Source: Mycobacterium colombiense
GTDB taxonomy: Bacteria; Actinomycetota; Actinomycetes; Mycobacteriales; Mycobacteriaceae
Direction: 5' to 3'
Assembly: GCF_001665835.1 (NCBI RefSeq)
Contig: NZ_LZSX01000068.1
Span: 41,495-105,494 of the forward strand
DNA length: 64,000 bases
In this document: one piece after another, positions 1 to 9,092 of the stretch
Layout: every line of letters starts with the position of its first letter
How positions within the stretch are numbered: position 1 is the first letter of the stretch
Position numbers and translations under genes: made by a program
The notes under the pieces: model-generated
Seen by the model: the letters and a program-made list of their open reading frames with translations, nothing else
What the model was told of the DNA's origin: nothing
Database searches by the model: none

Positions 1-2478
1 ATGCGCGAGCACGGCTACCGGGTGGGTGAGTTGCCGGGCGTCGAGGCCAACGACGGCGACGCCCTGATCCACGCGCTGATCGAGCGGGGCGGACACGACC
101 CCGACTGGCTCACCGAAGGCCAGCTGGCAGGCAACCCGATCCGGGTGTCCGCCAAAGATTACCGCGAATGGTTCGCGACCCTACCCACCGAGTTCACCGA
201 CGCCGTCACCGAGCACTGGGGCCCGGCACCCGGGAATCTCTTTGTGGACCGCAGCAACGATCCCGACGGCGAAATCGTCATCGCCGCAATGCAATCGGAC
301 AACCTGGTGCTGATGGTGCAGCCGCCCCGCGGCTTCGGCGAAAACCCGGTCGCCATCTACCACGACCCTGATCTGCCGCCCAGCCACCACTACCTGGCCG
401 CCTATCACTGGCTCGACGTCGGCTTCGGGTCGCACGCGGTGGTGCATCTGGGCAAGCACGGCAACCTGGAATGGCTGCCCGGCAAGACGCTGGGCATGTC
501 GGCGGCCTGCGGCCCCGACGCCGCGCTGGGCGACCTGCCGATGATCTACCCGTTCCTGGTCAACGATCCCGGCGAGGGCACACAGGCCAAACGGCGCGCG
601 CACGCCGTTCTGGTCGACCATCTGATCCCTCCGATGGCGCGCGCCGAATCCTACGGCGACATCGCGCGTTTGGAGCAGCTGCTCGACGAGCACGCCAACG
701 TCGCCGCGCTGGACCCTGGCAAGCTGCCCGCCATCCGCCAGCAGATCTGGACGCTGATGCGGGCCGCGAAGATGGACCACGATCTGGGCCTGACCGAACG
801 TCCCGAGGAAGACTCGTTCGACGACATGCTGCTGCACGTCGATGGCTGGCTGTGCGAGATCAAGGATGTCCAGATCCGCGACGGCCTGCACATCCTGGGG
901 CAAAAGCCCACGGGGGAAGCCGAACTGGATCTGGTGCTGGCGATCCTGCGGGCTCGCCAACTGTTCGGTGGCGAGCACACCCTGCCCGGATTGCGACAGG
1001 CCCTGGGTTTGGCCGAGGACGGCACCGACGACCGGACCGCGGTCGATCACACCGAGGCCGTGGCCCGCCAGCTCGTCGCCGCCCTGCAGGCGACCGGCTG
1101 GGATGCCGATGCGGCCGAACGGATCGCCGGCGCGCCCGACGTCGCCGCGGTGCTGCGATTCGCGGCCACCGAAGTGGTGCCGAGGCTCGCCGGTACCGCC
1201 GCCGAAATCGAGCAAGTGCTGCGCGCCCTGGACGGCCGGTTCATCCCGGCCGGCCCGTCCGGATCCCCGCTGCGCGGCCTGGTCAACGTGCTGCCCACCG
1301 GCCGCAACTTCTATTCCGTCGACCCCAAGGCGGTGCCGTCCAGGCTGGCCTGGGAAGCCGGTGTGGCGCTGGCGGATTCGTTGCTCACCCGCTACCGGGA
1401 CGACCACGGGCAGTGGCCGCAATCGGTCGGGCTGTCGGTGTGGGGCACCTCGGCCATGCGCACCGCCGGTGACGACATCGCCGAAGTCCTTGCCCTGCTG
1501 GGTGTTCGGCCGGTGTGGGATGACGCGTCGCGGCGTGTCGTCGATCTGGCGGCGATTCCGCTGGCCGAGCTGGGCCGTCCGCGCATCGACGTGACGGTGC
1601 GCATCTCCGGCTTCTTCCGGGATGCCTTCCCGCACGTCGTGACGATGCTCGACGACGCGGTGCGGTTGGTCGCCGAGCTCGACGAGGCCGCTGAGGACAA
1701 CTTCGTCCGCGCGCACGCTCAGGCCGACCTGGCTCAACACGGCGATCAACGCCGCTCCACCACAAGGATTTTCGGATCCAAGCCGGGCACCTACGGCGCG
1801 GGGCTGCTGCAGCTGATCGACAGCCGAAACTGGCGCGACGACGCCGACCTCGCCGCCGTGTACACGGCGTGGGGCGGCTTCGCCTACGGCCGCGACCTCG
1901 ATGGCCGCGAGGCCGTCGACGACATGAACCGGCAGTACCGGCGCATCGCGGTGGCCGCGAAGAACACCGACACCCGCGAACACGACATCGCCGACTCCGA
2001 CGACTATTTCCAGTACCACGGGGGCATGGTGGCCACGGTGCGGGCGCTGACCGGTCAGGCGCCTGCCGCCTACATCGGTGACAACACCCGCCCCGACGCG
2101 ATCCGCACCCGCACGCTGTCGGAGGAGACCACCCGCGTGTTCCGGGCGCGCGTCGTCAACCCGCGCTGGATGTCGGCGATGCGACGGCACGGATACAAGG
2201 GCGCGTTCGAGATGGCGGCGACGGTGGACTACCTGTTCGGCTACGACGCGACGGCCGGGGTGATGGCTGACTGGATGTACGAACAGCTCACCGAGCGCTA
2301 CGTGCTGGACCCGGAGAACCGCAAGTTCATGTCGGAGTCCAATCCCTGGGCGCTGCACGGCATGGCCGAACGGCTGCTGGAGGCGGCCGGGCGTGGCATG
2401 TGGGCGCAGCCGCAACCGGAAACGCTCGACGGGTTGCGCCAGGCGCTGCTGGAGACCGAGGGCGATCTGGAAGGCTGA
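1..2478 (+). CDS. cobN: Cobaltochelatase subunit CobN, C-terminal part (5' end outside window)
   Basis: The frame is open from the first base and encodes 825 residues. CobN is the large subunit of the ATP-dependent aerobic cobaltochelatase, which inserts Co2+ into hydrogenobyrinic acid a,c-diamide during cobalamin synthesis with CobS/CobT-type partners. The family signature lies near residues 150-165 (VHLGKHGNLEWLPGK), followed by the conserved YPFLVNDPGEGTQAKRRAHA stretch near 180-200. Mycobacterial CobN proteins have about 1,195 residues, so roughly 370 N-terminal residues lie upstream of the window and the ATG at position 1 is not the real start. The gene is convergent with the SDR gene after it. 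The adjacent PPOX protein gene also matches the M. tuberculosis neighbourhood of Rv2062c. Assignment is firm. Confidence 0.95.
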   Translation: MREHGYRVGELPGVEANDGDALIHALIERGGHDPDWLTEGQLAGNPIRVSAKDYREWFATLPTEFTDAVTEHWGPAPGNLFVDRSNDPDGEIVIAAMQSDNLVLMVQPPRGFGENPVAIYHDPDLPPSHHYLAAYHWLDVGFGSHAVVHLGKHGNLEWLPGKTLGMSAACGPDAALGDLPMIYPFLVNDPGEGTQAKRRAHAVLVDHLIPPMARAESYGDIARLEQLLDEHANVAALDPGKLPAIRQQIWTLMRAAKMDHDLGLTERPEEDSFDDMLLHVDGWLCEIKDVQIRDGLHILGQKPTGEAELDLVLAILRARQLFGGEHTLPGLRQALGLAEDGTDDRTAVDHTEAVARQLVAALQATGWDADAAERIAGAPDVAAVLRFAATEVVPRLAGTAAEIEQVLRALDGRFIPAGPSGSPLRGLVNVLPTGRNFYSVDPKAVPSRLAWEAGVALADSLLTRYRDDHGQWPQSVGLSVWGTSAMRTAGDDIAEVLALLGVRPVWDDASRRVVDLAAIPLAELGRPRIDVTVRISGFFRDAFPHVVTMLDDAVRLVAELDEAAEDNFVRAHAQADLAQHGDQRRSTTRIFGSKPGTYGAGLLQLIDSRNWRDDADLAAVYTAWGGFAYGRDLDGREAVDDMNRQYRRIAVAAKNTDTREHDIADSDDYFQYHGGMVATVRALTGQAPAAYIGDNTRPDAIRTRTLSEETTRVFRARVVNPRWMSAMRRHGYKGAFEMAATVDYLFGYDATAGVMADWMYEQLTERYVLDPENRKFMSESNPWALHGMAERLLEAAGRGMWAQPQPETLDGLRQALLETEGDLEG

Positions 2479-2487
2479 CGGGGCCCG

Positions 2488-3291
2488 TCAGATGAAGTCC
2501 GACCCGCCATCGACGTTGACCGTCGCACCGGTGACATAGCCGTTGCGCCGCGACGCCAGGTAGGCGGTAAGGGAGGCGACCTCTTCGGGCAGTCCGGCGC
2601 GGCCGAGGTCACAGGGCTGGTGAAAGTTGTTGTCGATCCAGGTCATGACGTCGACCGGATTGGTGGCGTCGAGGCCATCGGCGGCGAGGATGTCCTTGAG
2701 CGCTTCGGTGAAGCTCGCGGTGACGATGGTTCCCGGGCACACGCAGTTGACCAGAATGCCGTCCTCGGCAAGGCTTTTCGATAGGTTCTTGGTGACACTG
2801 GCCAACGCCGATTTCGATGCCGTGTAGGCGATGATCCGCGGGTTTTGCCGCTGAATCGAATGCGCGGACAACGTCACGATGCGGGCCCAGTCCGCGGAGC
2901 GCAGCAGCGGCAAGGCGGCGCGAATCGATCGGACGGCCGACATCGTGCCGAGGGTGAACGCCTCGTCCCACTGTGCGTCGTCCATCTGCTCGAAGTAGCC
3001 GTCGCCCGGCCCGATCGTGTGGACCAGGCTGTTGAGTTGCCCCCAACGTTGCGCGACGGCGGCGAAGCCGGCGGTGATGGACTCGCCGTCGGTCATATCC
3101 ACGCTGATGCCCACGGCATCCGGAGCGCCCGCCCGGCGCAGCGACGAGACGGCGGCATCGAGCGCCTGGTGGCCTCTGGCCATCACCGCCACGCTGGCTC
3201 CTTCGGCCGCAAGGGTTTCGGCGATGGCCAGCCCCATGCCCTTGCTGCCGCCGGTGACCACGGCCGTCGATCCGGCAAGGCCCAGGTCCAT
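2488..3291 (-). CDS. SDR family oxidoreductase
   Basis: A 267-residue classical short-chain dehydrogenase/reductase. The NAD(P) motif TGGSKGMG lies near residues 13-20, the catalytic YTASK near 155-160, and a typical C-terminal VTGATVNVDGG follows. The usual NNAG is replaced by an HTIGPGD-type sequence near residue 90. The ATG start is two bases after the stop of the upstream TetR gene, so it is the last gene of a tightly packed operon (DUF1214 protein, sulfotransferase, TetR, SDR). Substrate cannot be read from the sequence; a lipid or xenobiotic alcohol is plausible from the context. It may be controlled by the TetR encoded in the same operon. Confidence 0.85.
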   Translation of the reverse strand: MDLGLAGSTAVVTGGSKGMGLAIAETLAAEGASVAVMARGHQALDAAVSSLRRAGAPDAVGISVDMTDGESITAGFAAVAQRWGQLNSLVHTIGPGDGYFEQMDDAQWDEAFTLGTMSAVRSIRAALPLLRSADWARIVTLSAHSIQRQNPRIIAYTASKSALASVTKNLSKSLAEDGILVNCVCPGTIVTASFTEALKDILAADGLDATNPVDVMTWIDNNFHQPCDLGRAGLPEEVASLTAYLASRRNGYVTGATVNVDGGSDFI

Positions 3292-3293
3292 CG

Positions 3294-3926
3294 CTAGTCT
3301 CCTTTGCTCGATCCTGCGACCCGCGCGCCCAGCCCACGCAGGCAGAACTGCAGCATGCGTTCGCGGAGAACGTTGCGGTCGAAATCGCCGGTCGCCCAGT
3401 GTTGGTTGATGCCAGCCCAGACCACCCCGTGAATGAACTGAGCGTCCGTCATCGGGTCGACGTGATGGAACACCCCGCGCTGCAGGCCGCGCTGCAGCGC
3501 CTCGCTGAGCGGCTTGAGCATCACCGCGTATGCGGGCTGAACAAGTGCGGAGGACTGCGACTGAGCTTCCATCGACAGACGACGCAAGTCGGATCTGATG
3601 TTGTCATCGAACGCCAGGTCGAGTCGTCCATCGATCCACGCCGCGACCGCGTCGACCTCCGTGGCGGCAGGTGCCATCCGGCGTCGCAGTCGCCGTTCCT
3701 CCGCGCGCGCCATGTCGAGAAAGAGCGCGGCCACCAAATCGTCCTTGGATAGGAAGTGCCGATAGAACGCCCGGGTGCCCAGCGCGGCCCGGTCGAGCAC
3801 CGCGCCGATGCTGAGCTTCCCAATTCCCTGCTCCCGCAGCACGGTTGAAGCGGCGGCCAGGATCTCGCGGCGCACCGCTGCGTCCGGGCCGAGTTTTTCG
3901 CGTCGCCGCGTGCGGGGAGTGCTCAC
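3294..3926 (-). CDS. TetR/AcrR family transcriptional regulator
   Basis: A 210-residue TetR-type repressor. The helix-turn-helix lies near residues 20-60 (LSIGAVLDRAALGTRAFYRHF) and a ligand-binding helical domain follows. I chose the GTG at 3926 because it comes four bases after the upstream sulfotransferase stop. The longer ATG-initiated frame to 3968 would overlap that gene by 38 bases. Being third of four genes, it probably regulates its own operon. A candidate operator, TGAAAA-N5-TTTTCA, lies before the first gene at 6347-6363. The ligand is unknown. Confidence 0.85.
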   Translation of the reverse strand: MSTPRTRRREKLGPDAAVRREILAAASTVLREQGIGKLSIGAVLDRAALGTRAFYRHFLSKDDLVAALFLDMARAEERRLRRRMAPAATEVDAVAAWIDGRLDLAFDDNIRSDLRRLSMEAQSQSSALVQPAYAVMLKPLSEALQRGLQRGVFHHVDPMTDAQFIHGVVWAGINQHWATGDFDRNVLRERMLQFCLRGLGARVAGSSKGD

Positions 3927-3930
3927 GGAT

Positions 3931-5076
3931 TCAGGCGGTCGCGTCGTAGGTGGCGAGATAGTCCGCAAACCGCTCGCGAACGCCTTCAGGTGTCAGGCCG
4001 TAGTCGGCCAGGGCGTAGTCATGTGCGCCGCGGGAGCCGGGCCGGTGGTCCGTGGCCCAACCCGTGACCGCGGTGAGGGTGGCATCGGTGAAGTTCAGGC
4101 CCAGGGTGTCGTAGCTGGTTTGCAGCGTGGCCACCGGATCCGTCTGGAGGTCCGCGAACGAGACGTCGGCGAATCGGTTGTCGCCCATCCGGCTGCGGAA
4201 ATCCATCGCCCGCCGGACACCTTCGACCCAGCTGTCGACTTGCTCGGCGCCGAGTTCGCTCGCGTCGTCACGGTCGCTGCTCCAGCTACGCACATACCGG
4301 ATCAGGCTGCAGACCGAACCCATTACTTTGGCCGGGTCGCGGTGACTCCACAGGAATTTGGCGTCGGGATATGCCTCGACGAGGGCGTCGAGGGCAAACA
4401 TGTGCACCGGCGTCTTGAGATGCCACAGCACCGGCGGACAGTGCCATTGCAGCAGCCGGAGCACTCGCCGATGAAAGGTGTAGGTCTCGCGCATGTCGCA
4501 GCCCATCAACCACCCGAGGTACCCGGGTGCGCGCACGGCACCGTCAAAGTGGAACGTGCGGAAGCTCATTCCCATCAGGTCCTGGCATTCGGTCGGCGCT
4601 GTGGCCTCGGAGTTGTACAAGGTCTTCATCAGCGGGAACATGTCGTCGAGCATCTTCAGGCCGGCCTCGGCCTGCGCGATCCGCGGGTCGCTGTGTTCGG
4701 TGGCGGCCTCCGGCGGTGGGGTAGGCGCTTGCGACTCCCACATCCGCAGCGATCGGAACTGGGGATCGGCGGCCACCAGCTGGCTCAGCGCGGTGGTTCC
4801 GGTGCGCGGCAGGCCGATGACGAAGACCGGGCCCCCGACCACCTGGTCGTCGATCTCGGGGTGCTGCCGGTAGGCGTCCTCGACCTTGAGGCGTTGGATC
4901 AGGGCATTGCTGATGGTGGCGTGCTGGATGACCCGTCCGATGTCGTTGAGGTCCGCCTCGCTGTTCAGCGCGTCGACGATCCGTTCTAGTCCCTCGCGAT
5001 AGTAAGACGATCCGAAATCGTCCAGACCGGTTGCGGTTCGAGCGCCGTCCTCCAACTCGTCAGCGTCGAAGGTCAC
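3931..5076 (-). CDS. PAPS-dependent sulfotransferase family protein
   Basis: A 381-residue protein with the 5'-phosphosulfate binding loop GLPRTGTT at residues 88-95 and a 3'-phosphate-type segment (LWSHRDPAKVMGS) in the middle, as in the Sulfotransfer_3 family. Such enzymes move sulfate from PAPS to a hydroxyl on a lipid, sugar or small molecule. Mycobacteria carry many copies, several of them making sulfated glycolipids. The ATG overlaps the stop of the DUF1214 gene by four bases (ATGA), showing translational coupling. The acceptor is unknown. Co-transcription with an SDR and a DUF1214 protein suggests catabolic or modifying work on a lipid-like substrate, which is inference. Confidence 0.85.
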   Translation of the reverse strand: MTFDADELEDGARTATGLDDFGSSYYREGLERIVDALNSEADLNDIGRVIQHATISNALIQRLKVEDAYRQHPEIDDQVVGGPVFVIGLPRTGTTALSQLVAADPQFRSLRMWESQAPTPPPEAATEHSDPRIAQAEAGLKMLDDMFPLMKTLYNSEATAPTECQDLMGMSFRTFHFDGAVRAPGYLGWLMGCDMRETYTFHRRVLRLLQWHCPPVLWHLKTPVHMFALDALVEAYPDAKFLWSHRDPAKVMGSVCSLIRYVRSWSSDRDDASELGAEQVDSWVEGVRRAMDFRSRMGDNRFADVSFADLQTDPVATLQTSYDTLGLNFTDATLTAVTGWATDHRPGSRGAHDYALADYGLTPEGVRERFADYLATYDATA

Positions 5077-6311
5077 CGTCCGAACCTTTCGTGCACCGCG
5101 CGGCGCCGTGCCGCGAGGATTGATGCGCGCTCTTCGGGGGTGACTTGTGCGGTGTCCGAAGGCAACTCGGTGCGGATATCGTCGAACGGCACCACTCGTG
5201 TCGTCGGTGTGGGCGCCGTTTCGGTCCGCACGCAGCGCAGGATGATCGGGCCGTTGCTGTGGCCCGCGGTGTCGAGCCAGTTGGCGACCCCGGGGTCACG
5301 ATCGCACAGCACCACGCGGACCAATCCATCGGAATCGAATGCGGCTTGATGGGCGTTCAGGCTGGACTGATGGCGCCCGTAATGGATCGTCTCCCACCAC
5401 GGGTTGCCGATCGAGAAGCTCCAATAAATGCCATGTGGTGGTTTCACTTCGACGATGAGGGCCTCGCCCGGGCGCAGTTCCCACCGGCCTATCACCGGCC
5501 GGTTTTCCGCGGCGGCCCCCATGTCGGTGCGATCGATCGGGGGCAGGAAGCCGTTGGGCGGTGCGGCGCGCCCGAACTGCAAAAAGAACGCCAGGTTGTC
5601 CGCGACGAAGTCGCCGAGGGCGGTCAGTTGCCGTGTCACCGCCGAGTAGGGATCGACCGGAGGCGCGGTAGCCCGGATCGGGTCACCGAGTCGCTCGATG
5701 CGCAGCGACGATGCCACCTCGGTATCCCAGTCGTAGAAGAAGTGCCGCACCGTCAACGTGGGGTGCTCACCTTCGATAGGCATCCAATTGCCCGCTCGCC
5801 CCGGGTGTTTCGAGGCCGACAGCACCACCTCGAAGTTCCCGTCTGGATCGGTTTCGAGCTCGTCGACCAACGCGTTGGCGGTGGCGGTGATGCCGTTCAT
5901 CGTCTGCAGCCCGACGTAGCGGGCGGTGCCTCGGTTGCCGAACAGCCGATAGCTCTCCCCGCCGCGGAGCGCGGCGCGGGTGTAGAGGCAGTCCGGGCAC
6001 TCCATGCCCCACGTCACGATGTCGTCGGTGCTGGTGCGTTGGACGCGCAGCGCCGGATCCGGATCGAACCGCAGCGCCTCGTCGATACCCGCGGTGAGCA
6101 GTACCAGCAGGTGCCGGATTCCGGCTGCGACGTCGATCCGATTGCGGCTTGCCGGCTCGGATTCGACGGTCTGCGCGGCTTCGTTGAGCCGACTCAACAG
6201 TTGTGACCACGCCGCAGACAGATCGGGAACGCTCGCCTCGCCCGTCGATTCCATGGCCGCCTCGGCGATCGTGAACGGCAACCACGCCAGCGGCTTCTTC
6301 GGATCGCCCAT
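5073..6311 (-). CDS. DUF1214 domain-containing protein
   Basis: A 412-residue protein. Its C-terminal half (about residues 270-370) has the DUF1214 pattern of aromatic and charged residues, with a segment reading WSFSIGNPWWETIHYG followed by RDPGVANWLDT, typical of mycobacterial DUF1214 proteins found beside sulfotransferases. The family has no settled biochemical function. No signal peptide or membrane segment is visible. The ATG at 6311 is the first of the operon; an internal ATG at residue 20 is possible. It leads the operon and faces a divergent PPOX gene across a 126-bp gap holding an inverted repeat. Confidence 0.75.
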   Translation of the reverse strand: MGDPKKPLAWLPFTIAEAAMESTGEASVPDLSAAWSQLLSRLNEAAQTVESEPASRNRIDVAAGIRHLLVLLTAGIDEALRFDPDPALRVQRTSTDDIVTWGMECPDCLYTRAALRGGESYRLFGNRGTARYVGLQTMNGITATANALVDELETDPDGNFEVVLSASKHPGRAGNWMPIEGEHPTLTVRHFFYDWDTEVASSLRIERLGDPIRATAPPVDPYSAVTRQLTALGDFVADNLAFFLQFGRAAPPNGFLPPIDRTDMGAAAENRPVIGRWELRPGEALIVEVKPPHGIYWSFSIGNPWWETIHYGRHQSSLNAHQAAFDSDGLVRVVLCDRDPGVANWLDTAGHSNGPIILRCVRTETAPTPTTRVVPFDDIRTELPSDTAQVTPEERASILAARRRAVHERFGR

Positions 6312-6346
6312 GATTGCCTACTTCGATCGAGCTCGGCGGTCTTAAC

Positions 6347-6363
6347 TGAAAATAACGTTTTCA
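6347..6363. promoter_or_regulatory. Inverted repeat, candidate TetR operator
   Basis: TGAAAA at 6347-6352 and TTTTCA at 6358-6363 form a 6-5-6 inverted repeat in the AT-rich centre of the divergent region between the DUF1214 operon and the PPOX gene. Position and symmetry fit the operator of the TetR encoded at 3294-3926. This is inference; no second copy was seen. Confidence 0.4.
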
Positions 6364-6437
6364 TTTAGCTGTCACGACTATCGCAGCCCAGCGCTGAGAA
6401 TGTCAACGCCGCGACCCCGCGGCGGTACGTTGTTCTG

Positions 6438-6827
6438 GTGACGCCGACCTTCGCCGACCTTGCCAAGACGCAATACATCCTGCTGACCACGTTCACCAAG
6501 GACGGCAAGCCCAAGCCGACGCCGATCTGGGCCGCCCTGGACAAGCAACGCGGGGACCGCCTCCTGGTCATCACCCAGGAAAAGTCGTGGAAGGTCAAGC
6601 GAATCCGCAACACCCCGCGGGTCACGCTGGCCACCTGCACCATGAACGGCCGGCCCACCAGCGAGGCCATCGAGGGGACCGCGGCGATCCTCGACAAGTC
6701 GGAAACGGCCGCCGTCTACGACGCGATCGGCAAGCGCTACGGCGTCGTGGGCAAGGTGTTCAACTTCTTTAGCAAGCTGCGCGGCGGCATGGACAACAAC
6801 GTCGGCCTCGAACTGAAAGTGGCCTGA
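6438..6827 (+). CDS. PPOX-class F420-dependent oxidoreductase-like protein (Rv2061c-like)
   Basis: A 129-residue split-barrel flavin/F420-binding protein of the pyridoxamine 5'-phosphate oxidase-like fold. The N-terminal strand set (LLTTFTKDGKPKPTPIWAAL) and the later RNTPRVTLATC segment are characteristic of mycobacterial F420-dependent PPOX proteins. They use reduced F420 to reduce small unsaturated substrates; this one's substrate is unknown. The GTG start leads directly into the conserved TFADLAKTQYILL helix. Its place next to cobN matches Rv2061c. It is followed 13 bases later by a DJ-1/PfpI-type gene in the same direction. Confidence 0.85.
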   Translation: MTPTFADLAKTQYILLTTFTKDGKPKPTPIWAALDKQRGDRLLVITQEKSWKVKRIRNTPRVTLATCTMNGRPTSEAIEGTAAILDKSETAAVYDAIGKRYGVVGKVFNFFSKLRGGMDNNVGLELKVA

Positions 6828-6840
6828 ACGCCAAGGCGCC

Positions 6841-7704
6841 GTGGCCACCGTTCTCATCCCGATCCCGGACCGCGACTTCGACCCGACCGAGGTCGCGGTC
6901 AGCTGGAGGGTGTTGACGCGAAGCGGCCACCGGGTGGTCTTCGCGACCGAAACCGGCACGCCCGGGGTGGCCGACGACATCATGGTGACGGGCCGTGGAC
7001 TGGATGTCTGGTCTGTGCTGCCACTGCTGGGTGCCATCCCGCTGATCGGGCTGACGCTACGCGCCAACAAAGATGGGCGTAGGGCCTACCGAGACATGGT
7101 GCACTCCAACGAGTTTCAGCATCCGTTCAGCTGGGCGGGGGCCACCCTCGACGGCGTCGACGCGGTGCTGTTGCCGGGCGGGCACCGCGCCCGCGGGATG
7201 CGCAGCTACATCGACAGCGGCATCCTGCACCGGCTGGTGGTGGAGGCCTTCGCCCGCAAGCTGGTGGTGGCCGCCATCTGTCACGGAGTGCTGCTCGCCG
7301 CGCGCAGCGTCGATCCCGAAACCGGCCGTTCCGTCCTGTACGGACGCAAGACGACGGCGTTGACGTGGGCAATGGAGCGGTTGGCCTGGCGCCTCACCCG
7401 ACTGACCCGGTTCTGGGATCGCGACTATTACCGGACCTATACCGAGGAGCCGGGCCAACCCGGGGGGTACATGTCGGTGCAGTCGGAAGTCACACGCGCG
7501 CTTGAAGATCCGGCCGACTTCCGTGACGTCGCCCGCGGGTCACCGCACTGGCGGCGGAAAACCTCGGGCATGGCGCGCGATACGACAACCGACTCGCGGC
7601 CCGCATTCGTCGTCGATGACGGCGGCTACGTCTCGGCGCGCTGGCCCGGTGATACCCACACGTTCGCAACGGTGTTGGCGCAGAAGCTGAACGCGGCGCG
7701 CTGA
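6841..7704 (+). CDS. DJ-1/PfpI family (class I glutamine amidotransferase-like) protein
   Basis: A 287-residue protein with the DJ-1/PfpI fold. It has an N-terminal strand (MATVLIPIPDRDFDPTEVAVSW), a central DAVLLPGGH loop near residues 105-115, and a nucleophile elbow AICHGV near residue 143 that carries the conserved Cys. Members include glyoxalase III-type hydrolases and chaperone-like proteins; the activity here cannot be fixed. It is somewhat longer than the usual 190-230 residues because of insertions after the nucleophile. GTG start, 13 bases after the PPOX gene, so probably co-transcribed with it. Convergent with the dienelactone hydrolase gene. Confidence 0.8.
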   Translation: MATVLIPIPDRDFDPTEVAVSWRVLTRSGHRVVFATETGTPGVADDIMVTGRGLDVWSVLPLLGAIPLIGLTLRANKDGRRAYRDMVHSNEFQHPFSWAGATLDGVDAVLLPGGHRARGMRSYIDSGILHRLVVEAFARKLVVAAICHGVLLAARSVDPETGRSVLYGRKTTALTWAMERLAWRLTRLTRFWDRDYYRTYTEEPGQPGGYMSVQSEVTRALEDPADFRDVARGSPHWRRKTSGMARDTTTDSRPAFVVDDGGYVSARWPGDTHTFATVLAQKLNAAR

Positions 7705-7708
7705 CCCG

Positions 7709-8416
7709 TCACGTCGCGGCGCCCGTGCTCAGATGCTCGCCGAAGAAGGCGAACACCCGCCGCCACGCGTCCTCGGTTGCCTCGTGGTCGTAGCCGAAAC
7801 CCGCGATGCGAAGCAGCGGTTGCCCCGGCAGCTCGTTGGCGAAGCCGTGCCCGACGCCCGGATACGTCTTCACATCGGCGGTGATGGTCTTGGCCGCGAT
7901 GGTCTTGTTCAGCTTCTCGGACGCACCCCGGCCCAGCGGGTCACGGCCACCGAAGCTGGCCACGACCGGGCACGCGCCGTCGAGCGTCTTGTCCAGGTTG
8001 CGTGGCAGGGGAGTGCCATAAAACGGAGCGGAGGCACCGAAACCCTTGGGCGACATGACAAGAGCGAACTGGCCGCCCATGCAGAAACCCGCGATGCCCA
8101 CCTGGCCGGAACATTGCTGCATGGCCTTCAGGTGATCGCGCGCGGCCAGGATGTCGTCGAGGGCGCGGCCGCGCTGCGTCTGCAGCTCCTTCATGACGCG
8201 GATGATGCAGCGGATGCGGCCACCGCGCGAATACAGGTTCGGGGTGAGCGCCAGATAACCCGCCGCGGCGATACGGTCGTTAATCGACTGCTTGTCCCGG
8301 CCGTAGCCGATCGCGTCGTGGATCACCACCACACCCGGCCACGGGCCTTGTCCCGAGGGCGTGCTCAGCAACGCATCGATCGGTCCATCAGGGGTATCGA
8401 TCTGAATCGTCGTCAT
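7709..8416 (-). CDS. Dienelactone hydrolase family protein (Rv2054-like)
   Basis: A 235-residue alpha/beta hydrolase of the dienelactone hydrolase family. The nucleophile is Cys112 in GFCMGG, the acid is in FGGRDPLG, and the His is in YPGVGHGF, giving the Cys-Asp-His triad of the family. Such enzymes open lactone or enol-ester bonds, classically in chlorocatechol breakdown; in mycobacteria the substrate is unknown. I chose the ATG at 8416, which starts the conserved MTTIQIDTPDGPIDA strand; a TTG at 8434 is the alternative. It is divergent from the fxsA gene and corresponds to Rv2054 in gene order. Confidence 0.87.
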   Translation of the reverse strand: MTTIQIDTPDGPIDALLSTPSGQGPWPGVVVIHDAIGYGRDKQSINDRIAAAGYLALTPNLYSRGGRIRCIIRVMKELQTQRGRALDDILAARDHLKAMQQCSGQVGIAGFCMGGQFALVMSPKGFGASAPFYGTPLPRNLDKTLDGACPVVASFGGRDPLGRGASEKLNKTIAAKTITADVKTYPGVGHGFANELPGQPLLRIAGFGYDHEATEDAWRRVFAFFGEHLSTGAAT

Positions 8417-8489
8417 AGCGTCATCTAACTGCAATCACACTGGCGAGCACCACGGGAACTTGGGCGCGGTCCACACGCGTTGGTCTGGC

Positions 8490-9023
8490 ATGGTGTCGCG
8501 GCTGTTGCTGATCTACGCCGTCGTCGAACTCGCGGTGATCTTCACGCTGGTGTCGACGATCGGATGGGGCTGGACCCTGCTGGCCCTGGTGGGGACCTTC
8601 CTGCTCGGCTGGGGCATCGTGGCGCCGATGGCCGGGTCGCATCTCATCCGCCGGATCGGGCAACTGCGCTCGGGCCGCACCGACCGACGCGCCGCGGGCG
8701 ATGGTGCGCTGGTCAGCCTGGCCGCGCTCCTCGTCCTCGTTCCCGGCCTGGTCAGCACGGCGCTGGGCTTGTTGCTGCTGATCCCGCCGGTGCGGTCGGC
8801 CGTCGGCCCTGGGTTGACGGCCAGGGCGGTGCGCACGCTGCAGCGCCAGATGCCGGGACTCAGTTACGCGAACGCTTTCCGCGCGGAGCCCCACCCGGCG
8901 TCGTATCCGAGCGGGTACTACTCGGATACCGGGTATGGCCACGGCGACTACATCGACGGCGAGGTAATCGATGTCCGCGACGGCGAGACGCCGGCGCGGC
9001 CGCAACGATTCGACGGACGCTGA
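8490..9023 (+). CDS. fxsA: FxsA family membrane protein
   Basis: A 177-residue inner-membrane protein. Three to four hydrophobic segments occupy residues 1-110: two at the start (LLLIYAVVELAVIFTLV; TLLALVGTFLLGWGIV), then a third (LVSLAALLVLVPGLVSTALGLLLLIPPVR) that holds the family motif around PGLVSTALGLLLLIPP. The tail is Tyr/Gly-rich and presumably cytoplasmic. FxsA is named for relieving phage F exclusion in E. coli; its role in mycobacteria is unknown. I use the ATG at 8490, giving a hydrophobic N-terminus, rather than the upstream TTG at 8460. Gene order matches Rv2053c. Confidence 0.85.
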   Translation: MVSRLLLIYAVVELAVIFTLVSTIGWGWTLLALVGTFLLGWGIVAPMAGSHLIRRIGQLRSGRTDRRAAGDGALVSLAALLVLVPGLVSTALGLLLLIPPVRSAVGPGLTARAVRTLQRQMPGLSYANAFRAEPHPASYPSGYYSDTGYGHGDYIDGEVIDVRDGETPARPQRFDGR

Positions 9024-9092
9024 CGCGGCGCGGGGCACCCGCCGACCGTCACTCGCCATCCGAACGCACGTAGTTTTGGCATGTGACCGATC

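Noticed and set aside
181..2415. 744-residue minus-strand open frame
   Set aside because: It lies opposite cobN and has the biased, motif-free composition of an antisense frame in GC-rich DNA.
3775..4989. 404-residue plus-strand open frame
   Set aside because: Opposite the sulfotransferase with its intact PAPS-binding loop; no motif of its own.
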